This document shows, in pieces, positions 1 through 7,555 of a stretch of DNA of 64,000 bases. Positions within the stretch are counted from its first letter, which is position 1. Each line of letters begins with the position of its first letter. The stretch comes from an uncultured Dermabacteraceae bacterium (lineage in GTDB: Bacteria; Actinomycetota; Actinomycetes; Actinomycetales; Dermabacteraceae): assembly GCA_946223075.1 (NCBI GenBank), contig CAMILZ010000007.1, positions 23,132 to 87,131 on the forward strand. Direction: 5' to 3'. The translations under genes and the position numbers were made by a program. The notes under the pieces are model-generated. The model had not been told where the DNA came from and searched no databases. It saw nothing but the letters and a program-made list of their open reading frames with translations.

Positions 1-1047
1 CAGAACGGTGGGTTTGACCGAGTCAGGAAGCGAGAAGTGCGTGAAGTCGGTGCCGAGGGCGCCGAGTCCATCGAGCAGGAAGCCCGAGTTGTAGCCCACC
101 ACGAGGTCGCCGCCTTCGACGTTGGCTTCGAGAACTTCGCTTGCCTGTGCCTCGTCACCGTCGCCCGCTTCGAGTGCGACCTGGCCTTCGCTGAAGGTGA
201 GGCGCACGGGGGTGTTGCGCTCGGCCACGAGGCTTACGCGCTTGACGGCCTCGATGAGCGGGGCGGTCGCGACGCTCACGGTGTACGGCGTGATGTCGGG
301 GAAGAGGCGAAGCACGGGCGGGTAGTCGCCATCAACCAGAGTCGAGGTGGTGCGGCGGCCCGAGGATTCGAAACCGATGAGATTCGCCGATTCGCCTTCG
401 CTCAGCGCGATCTCGACGTTGCCGCCGCTGAGCGAGCGAGCGACCTCGGTGAGGGTGCGCGAGCGCACGAGGGCGCTCAGTTCGCTCGAGGGGTTCTGGG
501 GATTCCACGTGAATTCGCGAACGGCAAGGCGGTAGCGGTCGGTCGCGGCCATCATGACCTTTTCGCCTTCGATCGTGACCTTGACGCCCGTGAGCAGCGG
601 AACCACGTCGTCTTTGCTCGCGGCGATCGAAACCTGCGCGATCGCACGGGCGAAGGTACCCGAGTCGATCGTGCCCACGACGGGAGGCATCTCGGGAAGA
701 ACCGGGTACTCGGCGACCGGAAGAATCGCGAGTGAGAAGCGGGAGGAGCCGCACAGGATTTCGACCTTGGGACCTTCGTGGCTTACGGACACGGTCTTGT
801 GCGGAAGCGCACGCACGATTTCGCTGAGCATTTTGCCCTGCACAAGAATTTCACCGGGCTCGTCGACCTCGGCTTCCACAGAAATGTGGGCGCTCACCTC
901 GTAGTCGAACGTGGAGAACTTGAGTTCGCCATCCTCGGCAACGATCCTCACGCCCTGAAGGATGGGCATTGCGGGGCGCTGCGGGAGAGTGCGGGTTGCC
1001 CACGACACGGCATCGTTCAGCACGTCCCGGTCAAGATGAAATTTCAC
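1..1047 (-). CDS. dnaN: DNA polymerase III beta subunit (sliding clamp), 3' end cut by window
   Basis: The protein forms the ring-shaped clamp that tethers replicative polymerase to DNA. The reading frame stays open to position 1, giving 349 codons; family members are usually about 370-400 residues, so roughly the last 25-50 residues lie outside the window. I place the start at a GTG (MKFHLDRDVL), because AAAGGAG sits just upstream at proper spacing and the N-terminus matches the usual clamp start. The recognisable stretch ATDRYRLAVREF is typical of the second clamp domain. It follows dnaA in the same orientation across a 454-bp origin region, the standard actinobacterial order. Identity is secure from sequence and context. 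Confidence 0.95.
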   Translation of the reverse strand, partial: MKFHLDRDVLNDAVSWATRTLPQRPAMPILQGVRIVAEDGELKFSTFDYEVSAHISVEAEVDEPGEILVQGKMLSEIVRALPHKTVSVSHEGPKVEILCGSSRFSLAILPVAEYPVLPEMPPVVGTIDSGTFARAIAQVSIAASKDDVVPLLTGVKVTIEGEKVMMAATDRYRLAVREFTWNPQNPSSELSALVRSRTLTEVARSLSGGNVEIALSEGESANLIGFESSGRRTTSTLVDGDYPPVLRLFPDITPYTVSVATAPLIEAVKRVSLVAERNTPVRLTFSEGQVALEAGDGDEAQASEVLEANVEGGDLVVGYNSGFLLDGLGALGTDFTHFSLPDSVKPTVL

Positions 1048-1501
1048 GCCTCGGCTCCTTTACGAAAAAGCTTCTCGCGCCCTCGCGCGTACTTTCCAAC
1101 TTTAGCCAAATTCTTGGCATCGCGCCCGGGTCAAAATTACACGCTTGTCATTCTCATCCCCAAGGCTTCCACAGCCTCGAGGCTTGAGCACCGCAATCGA
1201 CGCGAGTTTTCCCCATTACCCGTGTCTCAAGTTTAAACAACCCTCTTAATTACTGCTGTTGACGCTGTGGATAACCAGTATTTCTGCAGGTCAGATCGAG
1301 AACTACAAGAATCGGATTCGGTGCGAGTAACGACGAAGAGCTGTGGACGAAGTGGGAATAACCGCCATGATTTGGCACGTGCCCTCATAGCCTCCTCACA
1401 AATAACAAGCCGTACGTGCACATTCTCCACAAAGTTATCCACAATTCTGGATATTGTGCGCATGACCAGGAGTGTTGCGCCTCCAGCAACCGTCGGACTC
1501 C
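1048..1501. other. oriC: oriC, dnaA-dnaN intergenic region with DnaA boxes
   Basis: This 454-bp gap has no credible gene and is AT-richer than its flanks. It contains DnaA boxes: a perfect TGTGGATAA at 1266-1274, TGTGGACGA at 1342-1350, TTCTCCACA at 1423-1431 and a perfect TTATCCACA at 1435-1443. The last two are exactly 12 bp apart. The dnaA-dnaN gap is the known origin location in actinobacteria. The dnaN promoter must also lie here. A copy of the dispersed GCAACCGTCGGA word lies at 1485-1500, right after the dnaA stop codon. Confidence 0.85.
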
Positions 1502-3091
1502 CTAGCGCCTTCCTTGCTCCTGCGCGTTGGTCTTCACGCGAGCCGTGAGCTCCGTGACCTGGTTGAAAAGGGAGCGACGTTCCTTCATGAGCGTCTCCAC
1601 CTTCTTCTTTGCATGCATCACGGTTGTGTGGTCGCGCCCGCCGAACGCATCACCGATCGCCATGAGCGGCATCTCGGTGAGCTCACGGCACAGGTACATG
1701 GCGCACTGACGAGCAGTGACGAGGGCGCGAGTACGGCCCTTGCCCTTGATTTCCTCAACGCTAAAGCCGAAGTAGGCCGCGGTCTCCGCAATGATGAGGT
1801 TCGGCGTGATCTCCGCGCTTCCATCGTGCGTGAGCAGGTCCTTCAGTACGCTCCGCGCGAGATCCACGTCCATGGGCTGCTTCGAAAGTGAGTGAAGCGC
1901 TTGCACGCGAATAAGCGCACCCTCGAGCTCACGGATGTTCGAGGAAATATTCTCCGCGATGTACTCGAGCACCTCGCGAGGAACCTCCTCGTTATTCTCC
2001 GCGGCAACCTTTTTACGCAAAATCGCAATGCGGGTCTCGAGGTCCGGCGGCTGAACGTCGGTCATGAGCCCCATCTCGAAGCGCGAACGCATACGATCCT
2101 CGAGGCCACCGAGGAGCTTCGGGGGAAGATCCGAGGTGATGACGATTTGCTTGTTGGCGTTGTGCAGCGTGTTGAACGTATGGAAGAACGCTTCGAGGGT
2201 CTCGGGCGCGCGCTGTAGGAACTGGATGTCGTCGATCAGGAGGATGTCGATGTCGCGGTAGCGGCGCTGAAACTCTTGCGCCTTACCGAACTGCCCCGAC
2301 TGGACCGAGTTGATGAAGTCGTTCGTGAATTCCTCGGAGTTCACGTAGCGCACCTGGATATTCGGGTGCAGCTGCTTCGCGTAGTGGCCGGTGGCGTGGA
2401 GGAGGTGGGTCTTGCCGAGGCCCGAACCACCGTAGATGAACAGCGGATTGTAGGCGAGGGCTGGCTGCTCGGCCACGGCGTAGGCGGCAGCTTGCGCGAA
2501 ACGATTCGACGCGCCTACGACGAACGTCGAGAAGGTGTACTTCGGGTTGAGCCTGGAATCATTCCCGAGCGACGAGGAGGCGGGGAGGTCGACGGGGGCG
2601 CTCGGCACTTCGGCGCCTTCGGCAGGCTCGGCCGGGGTGTAGGGGGAGTAGGGCACGGGTTCCGACGCTTGCTGATCGCCAGTCGAGGCCACATTCACAG
2701 AGTTATCCCCATCGCGACGTGGGGTGATGCCAGTTAGTCCCGAACAATCCACAGAGTTATCCACAATGTTATCAACTGCGGGAGCGGGAGCAGGCGCCGG
2801 AGAATCGGGGGCGTCGTCAAGACCGAGAGTGGGATCGATCGTGACCGCGAAAGTGACGGGCTTCCCGATGGCTTGCGAAAGCGCCGAGCGAAGCTGCTCG
2901 GGAATCCGCATCTCAAACAGGTCCTTCACAGTCGCATTCGGGACCGCAATAAGGGCCGTATCCTCGAGAAATCCGCGCAAACTCGAGAGTGTCACGTAAG
3001 CGAGGTGGCGATTCGACACCGAGTCATCGACGCGCAGAATCTGCTGGCACTGGGCCCACAGCGCGTCGCGATCGAGTGCGGTCTCGTCCAT
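1502..3091 (-). CDS. dnaA: Chromosomal replication initiator protein DnaA
   Basis: DnaA binds oriC boxes and opens the origin in an ATP-dependent manner. Visible parts: domain I at about 1-85; a Pro/Ala/Glu-rich domain II linker at about 90-185; an AAA+ core starting near NPKYTF, with Walker A GGSGLGKT at about 221-228 and Walker B LLIDD at about 284-288; and a C-terminal DNA-binding domain with the signature GGRDHTTVMHA. The ATG is supported by GAGGAG eight bases upstream. At 529 residues it is of ordinary actinobacterial length. Oddity: the linker stretch VDNIVDNSVDC (about 106-116) is encoded by tandem DnaA-box-like DNA, so the gene carries its own product's binding sites. Confidence 0.98.
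   Translation of the reverse strand: MDETALDRDALWAQCQQILRVDDSVSNRHLAYVTLSSLRGFLEDTALIAVPNATVKDLFEMRIPEQLRSALSQAIGKPVTFAVTIDPTLGLDDAPDSPAPAPAPAVDNIVDNSVDCSGLTGITPRRDGDNSVNVASTGDQQASEPVPYSPYTPAEPAEGAEVPSAPVDLPASSSLGNDSRLNPKYTFSTFVVGASNRFAQAAAYAVAEQPALAYNPLFIYGGSGLGKTHLLHATGHYAKQLHPNIQVRYVNSEEFTNDFINSVQSGQFGKAQEFQRRYRDIDILLIDDIQFLQRAPETLEAFFHTFNTLHNANKQIVITSDLPPKLLGGLEDRMRSRFEMGLMTDVQPPDLETRIAILRKKVAAENNEEVPREVLEYIAENISSNIRELEGALIRVQALHSLSKQPMDVDLARSVLKDLLTHDGSAEITPNLIIAETAAYFGFSVEEIKGKGRTRALVTARQCAMYLCRELTEMPLMAIGDAFGGRDHTTVMHAKKKVETLMKERRSLFNQVTELTARVKTNAQEQGRR
2703..2777. promoter_or_regulatory. DnaA-box array inside the dnaA coding sequence
   Basis: On the plus strand CAATCCACA (2745-2753), TTATCCACA (2757-2765) and TTATCAACT (2769-2777) lie at an exact 12-bp period, and TTATCCCCA lies at 2703-2711. 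All are in the same orientation and fall in the codons of the disordered domain II linker. The central box is a perfect consensus. Binding is inferred from the sequence only. Confidence 0.6.
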
Positions 3092-3433
3092 TCGGGGGCT
3101 CCTCGTGGGGATCGGGGGTGCGGCGGACGCCCATAATTATCCACTATGTTTTCCACATTTATGCCCAACGACGTGGAAGAAGGCGCGCACCTGTCGAATC
3201 ATTGGGGATAACCATGAGATTCTAGGCACACTTCACTGAATCGAGCCCCGATCCATTGACCGGCCCGCCGCGCGATTCTAGACTCGATCAGTCTGTGTTC
3301 ACGAGAACGACACCTTCGAACTCGCGCGCACATCCGAAACCACCGGCCCCACGGGCCGTCTGTAACCGGGCCCTCCGGCCGCATCGCGGTTCCTTCCCGG
3401 AGTCGAGGGCCCCGATTTATTTGGAGAGAAAAG
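3092..3433. promoter_or_regulatory. dnaA-rpmH divergent control region with DnaA boxes
   Basis: This 342-bp gap holds no gene. It carries TTATCCACT (3137-3145) and TTTTCCACA (3149-3157), again 12 bp apart, plus TGGGGATAA (3203-3211). The dnaA and rpmH genes diverge from it, so it must contain both promoters. The boxes near the dnaA start fit DnaA autoregulation or a second part of the origin; I cannot tell which from sequence. Confidence 0.65.
3256..3284 (+). promoter_or_regulatory. Probable rpmH operon promoter
   Basis: A TTGACC -35 element (3256-3261) and a TAGACT -10 element (3279-3284) are separated by exactly 17 bases, which is a good sigma-70-type promoter. It sits about 150 bases upstream of rpmH and points toward it. 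No transcription start has been measured. Confidence 0.5.
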
Positions 3434-3571
3434 ATGACCAAGCGTACGTTCCAGCCGAACAACCGCCGCCGCGCCAAGAAGCACGGCTTCCGTGCACGCA
3501 TGAGCACCCGCGCGGGCCGCGCCATCATCAACGCGCGCCGCTCGAAGGGCCGCGCCTCCCTCTCGGCCTGA
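3434..3571 (+). CDS. rpmH: 50S ribosomal protein L34
   Basis: A 45-residue, very basic protein, MTKRTFQPNNRRRAKKHGFR and onward, ending in GRASLSA. It matches the universally conserved L34 sequence along its whole length. The ATG follows GGAGAGAA at good spacing. It begins the rpmH-rnpA-yidD-yidC-jag-rsmG gene series, only 13 bases before rnpA, so ribosome and RNase P protein synthesis are probably coupled. Confidence 0.98.
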   Translation: MTKRTFQPNNRRRAKKHGFRARMSTRAGRAIINARRSKGRASLSA

Positions 3572-3584
3572 GCCGCGGCGTGAC

Positions 3585-3977
3585 GTGCGGGCACTTAACC
3601 GCCTACGTCACAACGACGACTTCCGCCTGACCACCCGCAAGGGTGTGTCAGCGGCTCGATCCCACGTGATCGTGCACCTCGCGATCCTTTCCTCCCCCGA
3701 GGTCAAAAGGATCCAACAGGCGCCGCGCGTGGGAATTGTCGTGTCGAAAAAAGTCGGCAACTCGGTCGTTCGCAGCCTCACAAAGCGACGGCTGCGGGAA
3801 ATCATGAGAACCCGACTCGATCCGCTCCCCGACTACGCAAGCGTCGTTGTGCGCACGCGCGCGGGGATCAATGAGATCGACCACGACACGCTCGCCGGTG
3901 AAGTCGACTCCGCTCTCGCCTCAGCCCTTCGCAAGCTCGAAAGGCGCACCGCGAAAAAGGAGGGAGCAACGAAATGA
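3585..3977 (+). CDS. rnpA: Ribonuclease P protein component
   Basis: RnpA is the protein cofactor of RNase P, which matures tRNA 5' ends. The 130-residue product has the family signature: the N-terminal RLRHNDDFRLTTRKG, the hydrophobic GIVVSKKVGNSVVR strand, and the RNA-binding helix LTKRRLREIMR. The GTG start lies 13 bases after the rpmH stop. The end overlaps the yidD start by four bases (ATGA), implying translational coupling. Confidence 0.96.
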   Translation: MRALNRLRHNDDFRLTTRKGVSAARSHVIVHLAILSSPEVKRIQQAPRVGIVVSKKVGNSVVRSLTKRRLREIMRTRLDPLPDYASVVVRTRAGINEIDHDTLAGEVDSALASALRKLERRTAKKEGATK

Positions 3978-4255
3978 AGGCAACCGTCGGAATCGTGCGC
4001 GCCTACCAGCGCGGCATTTCCCCGTACCTGCCCGCCGCGTGCATGTTCACGCCCGTGTGCTCGCAGTACGCGGTCGACTCCCTTCGCCGCCACGGCACCC
4101 TCAAGGGGATCCTGCTCACCGCGTGGCGAATCCTGCGCTGCAACCCCCTTAGCCACGGCGGGATCGACCCGACCCCCGCCCCGGGCATGTGGACGAACCC
4201 GAAACCCGTCACCGAGCGGGACACTGATAGCCCCGAGTTCGCCCACACCCACTAG
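3974..4255 (+). CDS. yidD: Membrane protein insertion efficiency factor YidD
   Basis: A 93-residue protein with the YidD core: YQRGISPYLPAACMFTPVCSQ, then YAVDSLRRHG and RCNPLSHGGIDP. YidD is a small membrane-associated protein that assists YidC-dependent insertion, and it sits immediately before yidC. The ATG overlaps the rnpA stop by four bases. Oddity: codons 2-7 (ATVGI region) consist of a full copy of the dispersed GGCAACCGTCGGAATC word at 3979-3994, so the repeat forms part of the protein N-terminus. Confidence 0.95.
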   Translation: MKATVGIVRAYQRGISPYLPAACMFTPVCSQYAVDSLRRHGTLKGILLTAWRILRCNPLSHGGIDPTPAPGMWTNPKPVTERDTDSPEFAHTH

Positions 4256-4336
4256 GCTTGACCCGAACACCCGACCTCACGCCGCTCATCGCATGACCGT
4301 CATGCGCATGCGAGCGGCAGGAAGAAAAGGCCGAAG

Positions 4337-5437
4337 TTGAACATTCTCTACCCCATTGAGTGGGTCGTCGTCTGGATCATGGTCCAGGCCCACAAACTGC
4401 TGTCCTTCGTGATGGACCCCGACTCGGGCTGGACCTGGCTGCTCTCGATCGTGCTGCTCACGGTCGTGGTCCGCATCATCATTTTCCCGCTGTTCGTCAA
4501 GCAGATTAAGAGCTCGCGCGGCATGCAGATGGCTGCCCCCGAGCTCAAGGCGATCCAGCAGAAGTACAAGGGCAAAACCGATCCGGAATCGCGCCAGGCC
4601 ATGGCCAACGAGACCATGCAGGTCTACCGCGAACACGATGCGAACCCCGTCGGTTCCTGCCTCCCGGTTCTTATCCAAATGCCGATCTTCTTCGCGCTCT
4701 TCCGCGTGCTTTTCTACAAGCTGCCGGAAGCCGCGCAGAACAACACAAACTTCGGTGTTCTCACGCCCGAACTCGCCGATAGCGCTCACAATGCGCGCAT
4801 CTTCGGCGGAACCACCATCTCCGACTCGTTCCTCTCGGGCGATCTCTCCGCGAAGATCATTGCTGGTGTCATCATCGCGCTCATGGTGCTCGTCACGTTC
4901 CTCACGCAGAAGGAACTGACGATGCGGAACATGCCACCGTCGGCCCTCGAAGGCCCCATGGCCTCCACGCAGAAGATGATGCTCTACATGCTTCCGTTCA
5001 TCTACGTGATCTCGGGCCCCGGTATGCCGATTGGCGTGCTCGGCTACTGGCTCACGACCAACGTGTGGACCTTCGGTCAGCAGTGGTGGATGATCACGAA
5101 GAACCCGACTCCCGGCTCGGCGGCCGAGAAGGCACGCCACGAACGCATCAACAAAAAGCGTGAGAAGCAGGGCCTTGAACCGCTCGACTTCACTCCGAAG
5201 AAGTCGAAGCGCGTCCAGGAAATGGAAGCGGCGAAAGCCGAAAACATTCGCGTCCAGCCGAAGCGGTACGAGAACGGCCGCAAGCTGAGCGACGAGGAAA
5301 TGCTCCAGCGTGCCCGCGGGAAGCGCGCAAAAGCCATCGAAGAGCGCCGCAAGAAGGCGGCCGAAAACGGCGGTAGCACCCAAAAAGGCGGCTCGAAGTC
5401 GAGCAACGCCCTCGGTAAGAAGCGTAAGAAGAAGTAA
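4337..5437 (+). CDS. yidC: Membrane protein insertase YidC/Oxa1
   Basis: YidC inserts and folds inner-membrane proteins, alone or with SecYEG. The 366-residue product is the Gram-positive short form: an N-terminal membrane segment, the cytoplasmic RGMQMAAPELKAIQQKYKG loop, the NPVGSCLPVLIQMPIFFALF helix and two later hydrophobic segments. It ends in a long Lys/Arg-rich cytoplasmic tail (KKREKQGLEP to GKKRKKK), which in other YidC proteins contacts the ribosome. I chose the TTG start (NILYPIEW) since the upstream GGAAG is the only plausible ribosome site and the N-terminus fits the family. It lies between yidD and jag with short gaps. Confidence 0.95.
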   Translation: MNILYPIEWVVVWIMVQAHKLLSFVMDPDSGWTWLLSIVLLTVVVRIIIFPLFVKQIKSSRGMQMAAPELKAIQQKYKGKTDPESRQAMANETMQVYREHDANPVGSCLPVLIQMPIFFALFRVLFYKLPEAAQNNTNFGVLTPELADSAHNARIFGGTTISDSFLSGDLSAKIIAGVIIALMVLVTFLTQKELTMRNMPPSALEGPMASTQKMMLYMLPFIYVISGPGMPIGVLGYWLTTNVWTFGQQWWMITKNPTPGSAAEKARHERINKKREKQGLEPLDFTPKKSKRVQEMEAAKAENIRVQPKRYENGRKLSDEEMLQRARGKRAKAIEERRKKAAENGGSTQKGGSKSSNALGKKRKKK

Positions 5438-5446
5438 GGATTCCCG

Positions 5447-5971
5447 ATGAGCGAGAACGACACGATCGAGAACGAGAAGGCAAACGCACAGGCCTCCGCT
5501 GAGGAGCGCCTCGCGCGCCTCGAAGAAGAGGGCGATTTCGCCGCCGATTACCTCGAAGAACTCATGGATATCGCCGATCTCGACGGCGACATCGACATTG
5601 ACGTTGACGGCGACCGTGCCTCCGTGGAAATCCGCGGCGCCGCCGAGCTGAGCGCCCTCAACGAGCCGAAGGGTGAGCTCCTCGACGCACTCCAGGAACT
5701 CACGCGCCTCGCCGTGCAAACAAAGACCGGCGTGCGCTCGCGCCTCATGCTCGACATCGGCGGCTTCCGCGCGAGCCACAAGAGCGAGCTCGAAGAACTC
5801 GCCGAAAAGGCCGTCGAGCAAGCGAAGAACGGCGAGGTTCCCGTTCCGCTTCAGCCCATGAACCCCTTCGAGCGCAAGGTTGTGCACGACGTTGCGAAGC
5901 GCCACGGCCTTCGCTCCGAATCGGATGGCGAGGGTAAAACCCGCCACGTCGTGATCTACCCGCAAGACTGA
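5447..5971 (+). CDS. jag: Jag/KhpB RNA-binding protein (KH + R3H)
   Basis: The 174-residue protein has an acidic N-terminal region (1-55), a KH-like domain with IDIDVDGDRASVEIRG and ALQELTRLAV, and a C-terminal R3H domain ending MNPFERKVVHDVAKRHGLRSES with the usual GEGKTRHVVI finish. Family members bind RNA and influence cell-wall growth and division in Gram-positives. It lies nine bases after yidC, as in most Firmicutes and Actinobacteria. Its last base overlaps the rsmG start (TGATG), so translation is probably coupled. The unusually acidic N-terminus is not explained. Confidence 0.93.
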   Translation: MSENDTIENEKANAQASAEERLARLEEEGDFAADYLEELMDIADLDGDIDIDVDGDRASVEIRGAAELSALNEPKGELLDALQELTRLAVQTKTGVRSRLMLDIGGFRASHKSELEELAEKAVEQAKNGEVPVPLQPMNPFERKVVHDVAKRHGLRSESDGEGKTRHVVIYPQD

Positions 5972-6645
5972 TGCTTCCCGCCCCCGAACACCTCGATCCC
6001 CTCGCCCGCGACCTCTTCGGTGAGCACCTCCCGCTCGCCGAGCGGTACGCGGAGATTCTGCGCACCCGCGGAGCGGAAGAGGGGCTCATCGGGCCCCGCG
6101 AGGTCGATCGAATTTGGGAGCGGCACGTCATTAACTGCGCGCTCATGGTGCGTGCTCTCGGGCCCGTGGGGCTCGTGGAATCATTTGCGGATGTCGGCTC
6201 GGGCGCGGGTCTTCCCGGGCTCGTGATCGCTCTTGCGCGTGAAGATATCGACGTCACCCTTATCGAGACGATGCAGCGGCGCGTGGATTTCCTCGAGCGT
6301 GCTGTTGAAGAGCTCGGCCTCGTCAACGTCGAGGTCGTGCGCGCTCGCGCCGAAGAGCTGCACGGTGAGCGTGAATTCGATGCCGTGACCGCGCGGGCCG
6401 TTGCCGCACTCGACAAGCTCGCAAAGTGGACCGTTCCGCTCGTTCGCATCGGTGGCGAGCTCGTGGTCATGAAAGGCAAGAGCGCACGCGACGAGGTCAA
6501 AAAGGCCTCGAAGACCCTTTCGCGTCTCGGCGCGGTCGATGTTCGCGTTGAGGAATTCGGAGATCCATCCGTGGAGGTTCCTACTACAGTGGTACGAGCA
6601 CACGTTCGTGAGGTATCGGGGCGAAAGGGGCTGCGTCGTGGCTAA
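5971..6645 (+). CDS. rsmG: 16S rRNA (guanine527-N7)-methyltransferase RsmG
   Basis: RsmG (formerly GidB) uses SAM to methylate G527 of 16S rRNA; its loss gives low-level streptomycin resistance in other bacteria. The 224-residue product shows RIWERHVINCALM, then the SAM-binding FADVGSGAGLPGLVIAL motif and VTLIETMQRRVDFLERA, followed by VTARAVAALDKLAKW. The start overlaps the jag stop by one base. The 3' end overlaps the proposed parA start by eight bases. Confidence 0.95.
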   Translation: MLPAPEHLDPLARDLFGEHLPLAERYAEILRTRGAEEGLIGPREVDRIWERHVINCALMVRALGPVGLVESFADVGSGAGLPGLVIALAREDIDVTLIETMQRRVDFLERAVEELGLVNVEVVRARAEELHGEREFDAVTARAVAALDKLAKWTVPLVRIGGELVVMKGKSARDEVKKASKTLSRLGAVDVRVEEFGDPSVEVPTTVVRAHVREVSGRKGLRRG

Positions 6646-7543
6646 AAAGAGCTCACTTGACGAGACGCCGCTCATGCGGCAACTGCGAAACGACATGGAG
6701 CTTCGCAAGCGCCTCGAGAAGGCCACCTTTGCGTCGCCCGAGAACACCCGCATCATGGCCGTCGCGAACCAGAAGGGCGGCGTCGGTAAAACCTCGAGCG
6801 CCGTCAACATCGCGGTTGCCCTCGCCAAAGGCGGGCTGAACGCCCTCGTGATCGACTCCGACCCACAGGGCAACGCCTCGACGGCTCTCGGAATCCCGCA
6901 CGATCCCGAGATCGCTTCGCTTTACGACGTCCTCATTGAAGACGAGCCGCTCTCGGCAATCGTGACCCCCTCTCCCGAGGCGGAATCGCTGCTGTGCGCG
7001 CCCGCGACGATCGACCTTTCCGGCGCCGAGATTGAGCTCGTGCCCATGGTTGCGCGCGAGTCGCGCCTCAAGAACGCGCTTGCCGATTACTTCGCCGAGC
7101 GCGAGGAACAAGGCCAGCCGCGCCTCGACTACGTGCTCATTGACTGCCCGCCCTCGCTCGGCCTGCTCACGATCAACGCGCTCGTTGCTGCGCGCGAGGT
7201 ATTTATGCCGATCCAGGCCGAGTATTACGCGCTCGAGGGCATCGCGATGCTGTGGAAGAACATCGACCTCATTCGCAAGCACCTCAACCCCGATCTCGTG
7301 GTCTCCACGATTCTGCTGACGATGTACGACGCGCGCACGCGCCTCGCCGCACAGGTAGCCGAGGACGTGCGCGAGCACTTCCCCACGCAAACCCTCGACA
7401 CCGTCATTCCCCGGTCGGTGCGCATCTCGGAAGCGCCGAGCTACGCGCAAACCGTCCTCAACTACGATCCCAACAGCACGGGAGCTCTCGCGTACCGCGC
7501 CGCCGCGCACGAGATTTCCCGTCGCCCCGAGCCGAAGAACTGA
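6638..7543 (+). CDS. parA: Chromosome-partitioning ATPase ParA (Soj)
   Basis: ParA is a deviant-Walker ATPase that moves ParB-parS complexes, segregating the origin. The Walker A motif VANQKGGVGKTSSAVN and the DCPPSLGLLTINAL region are plain. An upstream in-frame ATG exists at 6539, but I prefer the GTG at 6638 (VAKKSSLDETP): it has AAAGGGG seven bases upstream, and the longer form would add a 33-residue stretch encoded inside rsmG. The product is then 301 residues, normal for ParA. It precedes parB by 12 bases. Confidence 0.94.
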   Translation: MAKKSSLDETPLMRQLRNDMELRKRLEKATFASPENTRIMAVANQKGGVGKTSSAVNIAVALAKGGLNALVIDSDPQGNASTALGIPHDPEIASLYDVLIEDEPLSAIVTPSPEAESLLCAPATIDLSGAEIELVPMVARESRLKNALADYFAEREEQGQPRLDYVLIDCPPSLGLLTINALVAAREVFMPIQAEYYALEGIAMLWKNIDLIRKHLNPDLVVSTILLTMYDARTRLAAQVAEDVREHFPTQTLDTVIPRSVRISEAPSYAQTVLNYDPNSTGALAYRAAAHEISRRPEPKN

Positions 7544-7555
7544 AACGAGGAGATC

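Noticed and set aside
490..530. A CACGTG palindrome in dnaN resembling parS (GATTCCACGTGAATTC)
   Set aside because: Outside the central six bases it differs from parS in four positions, so it is more likely ordinary coding sequence.
4286..5965. A 559-codon minus-strand frame opposite yidC and jag
   Set aside because: It spans two established plus-strand genes and reads as His/Arg/Glu-rich antisense translation; no start signal.
6539..6637. Extended N-terminus of ParA
   Set aside because: The additional residues are encoded within rsmG and are not ParA-like; a GTG with a good ribosome site lies at 6638.
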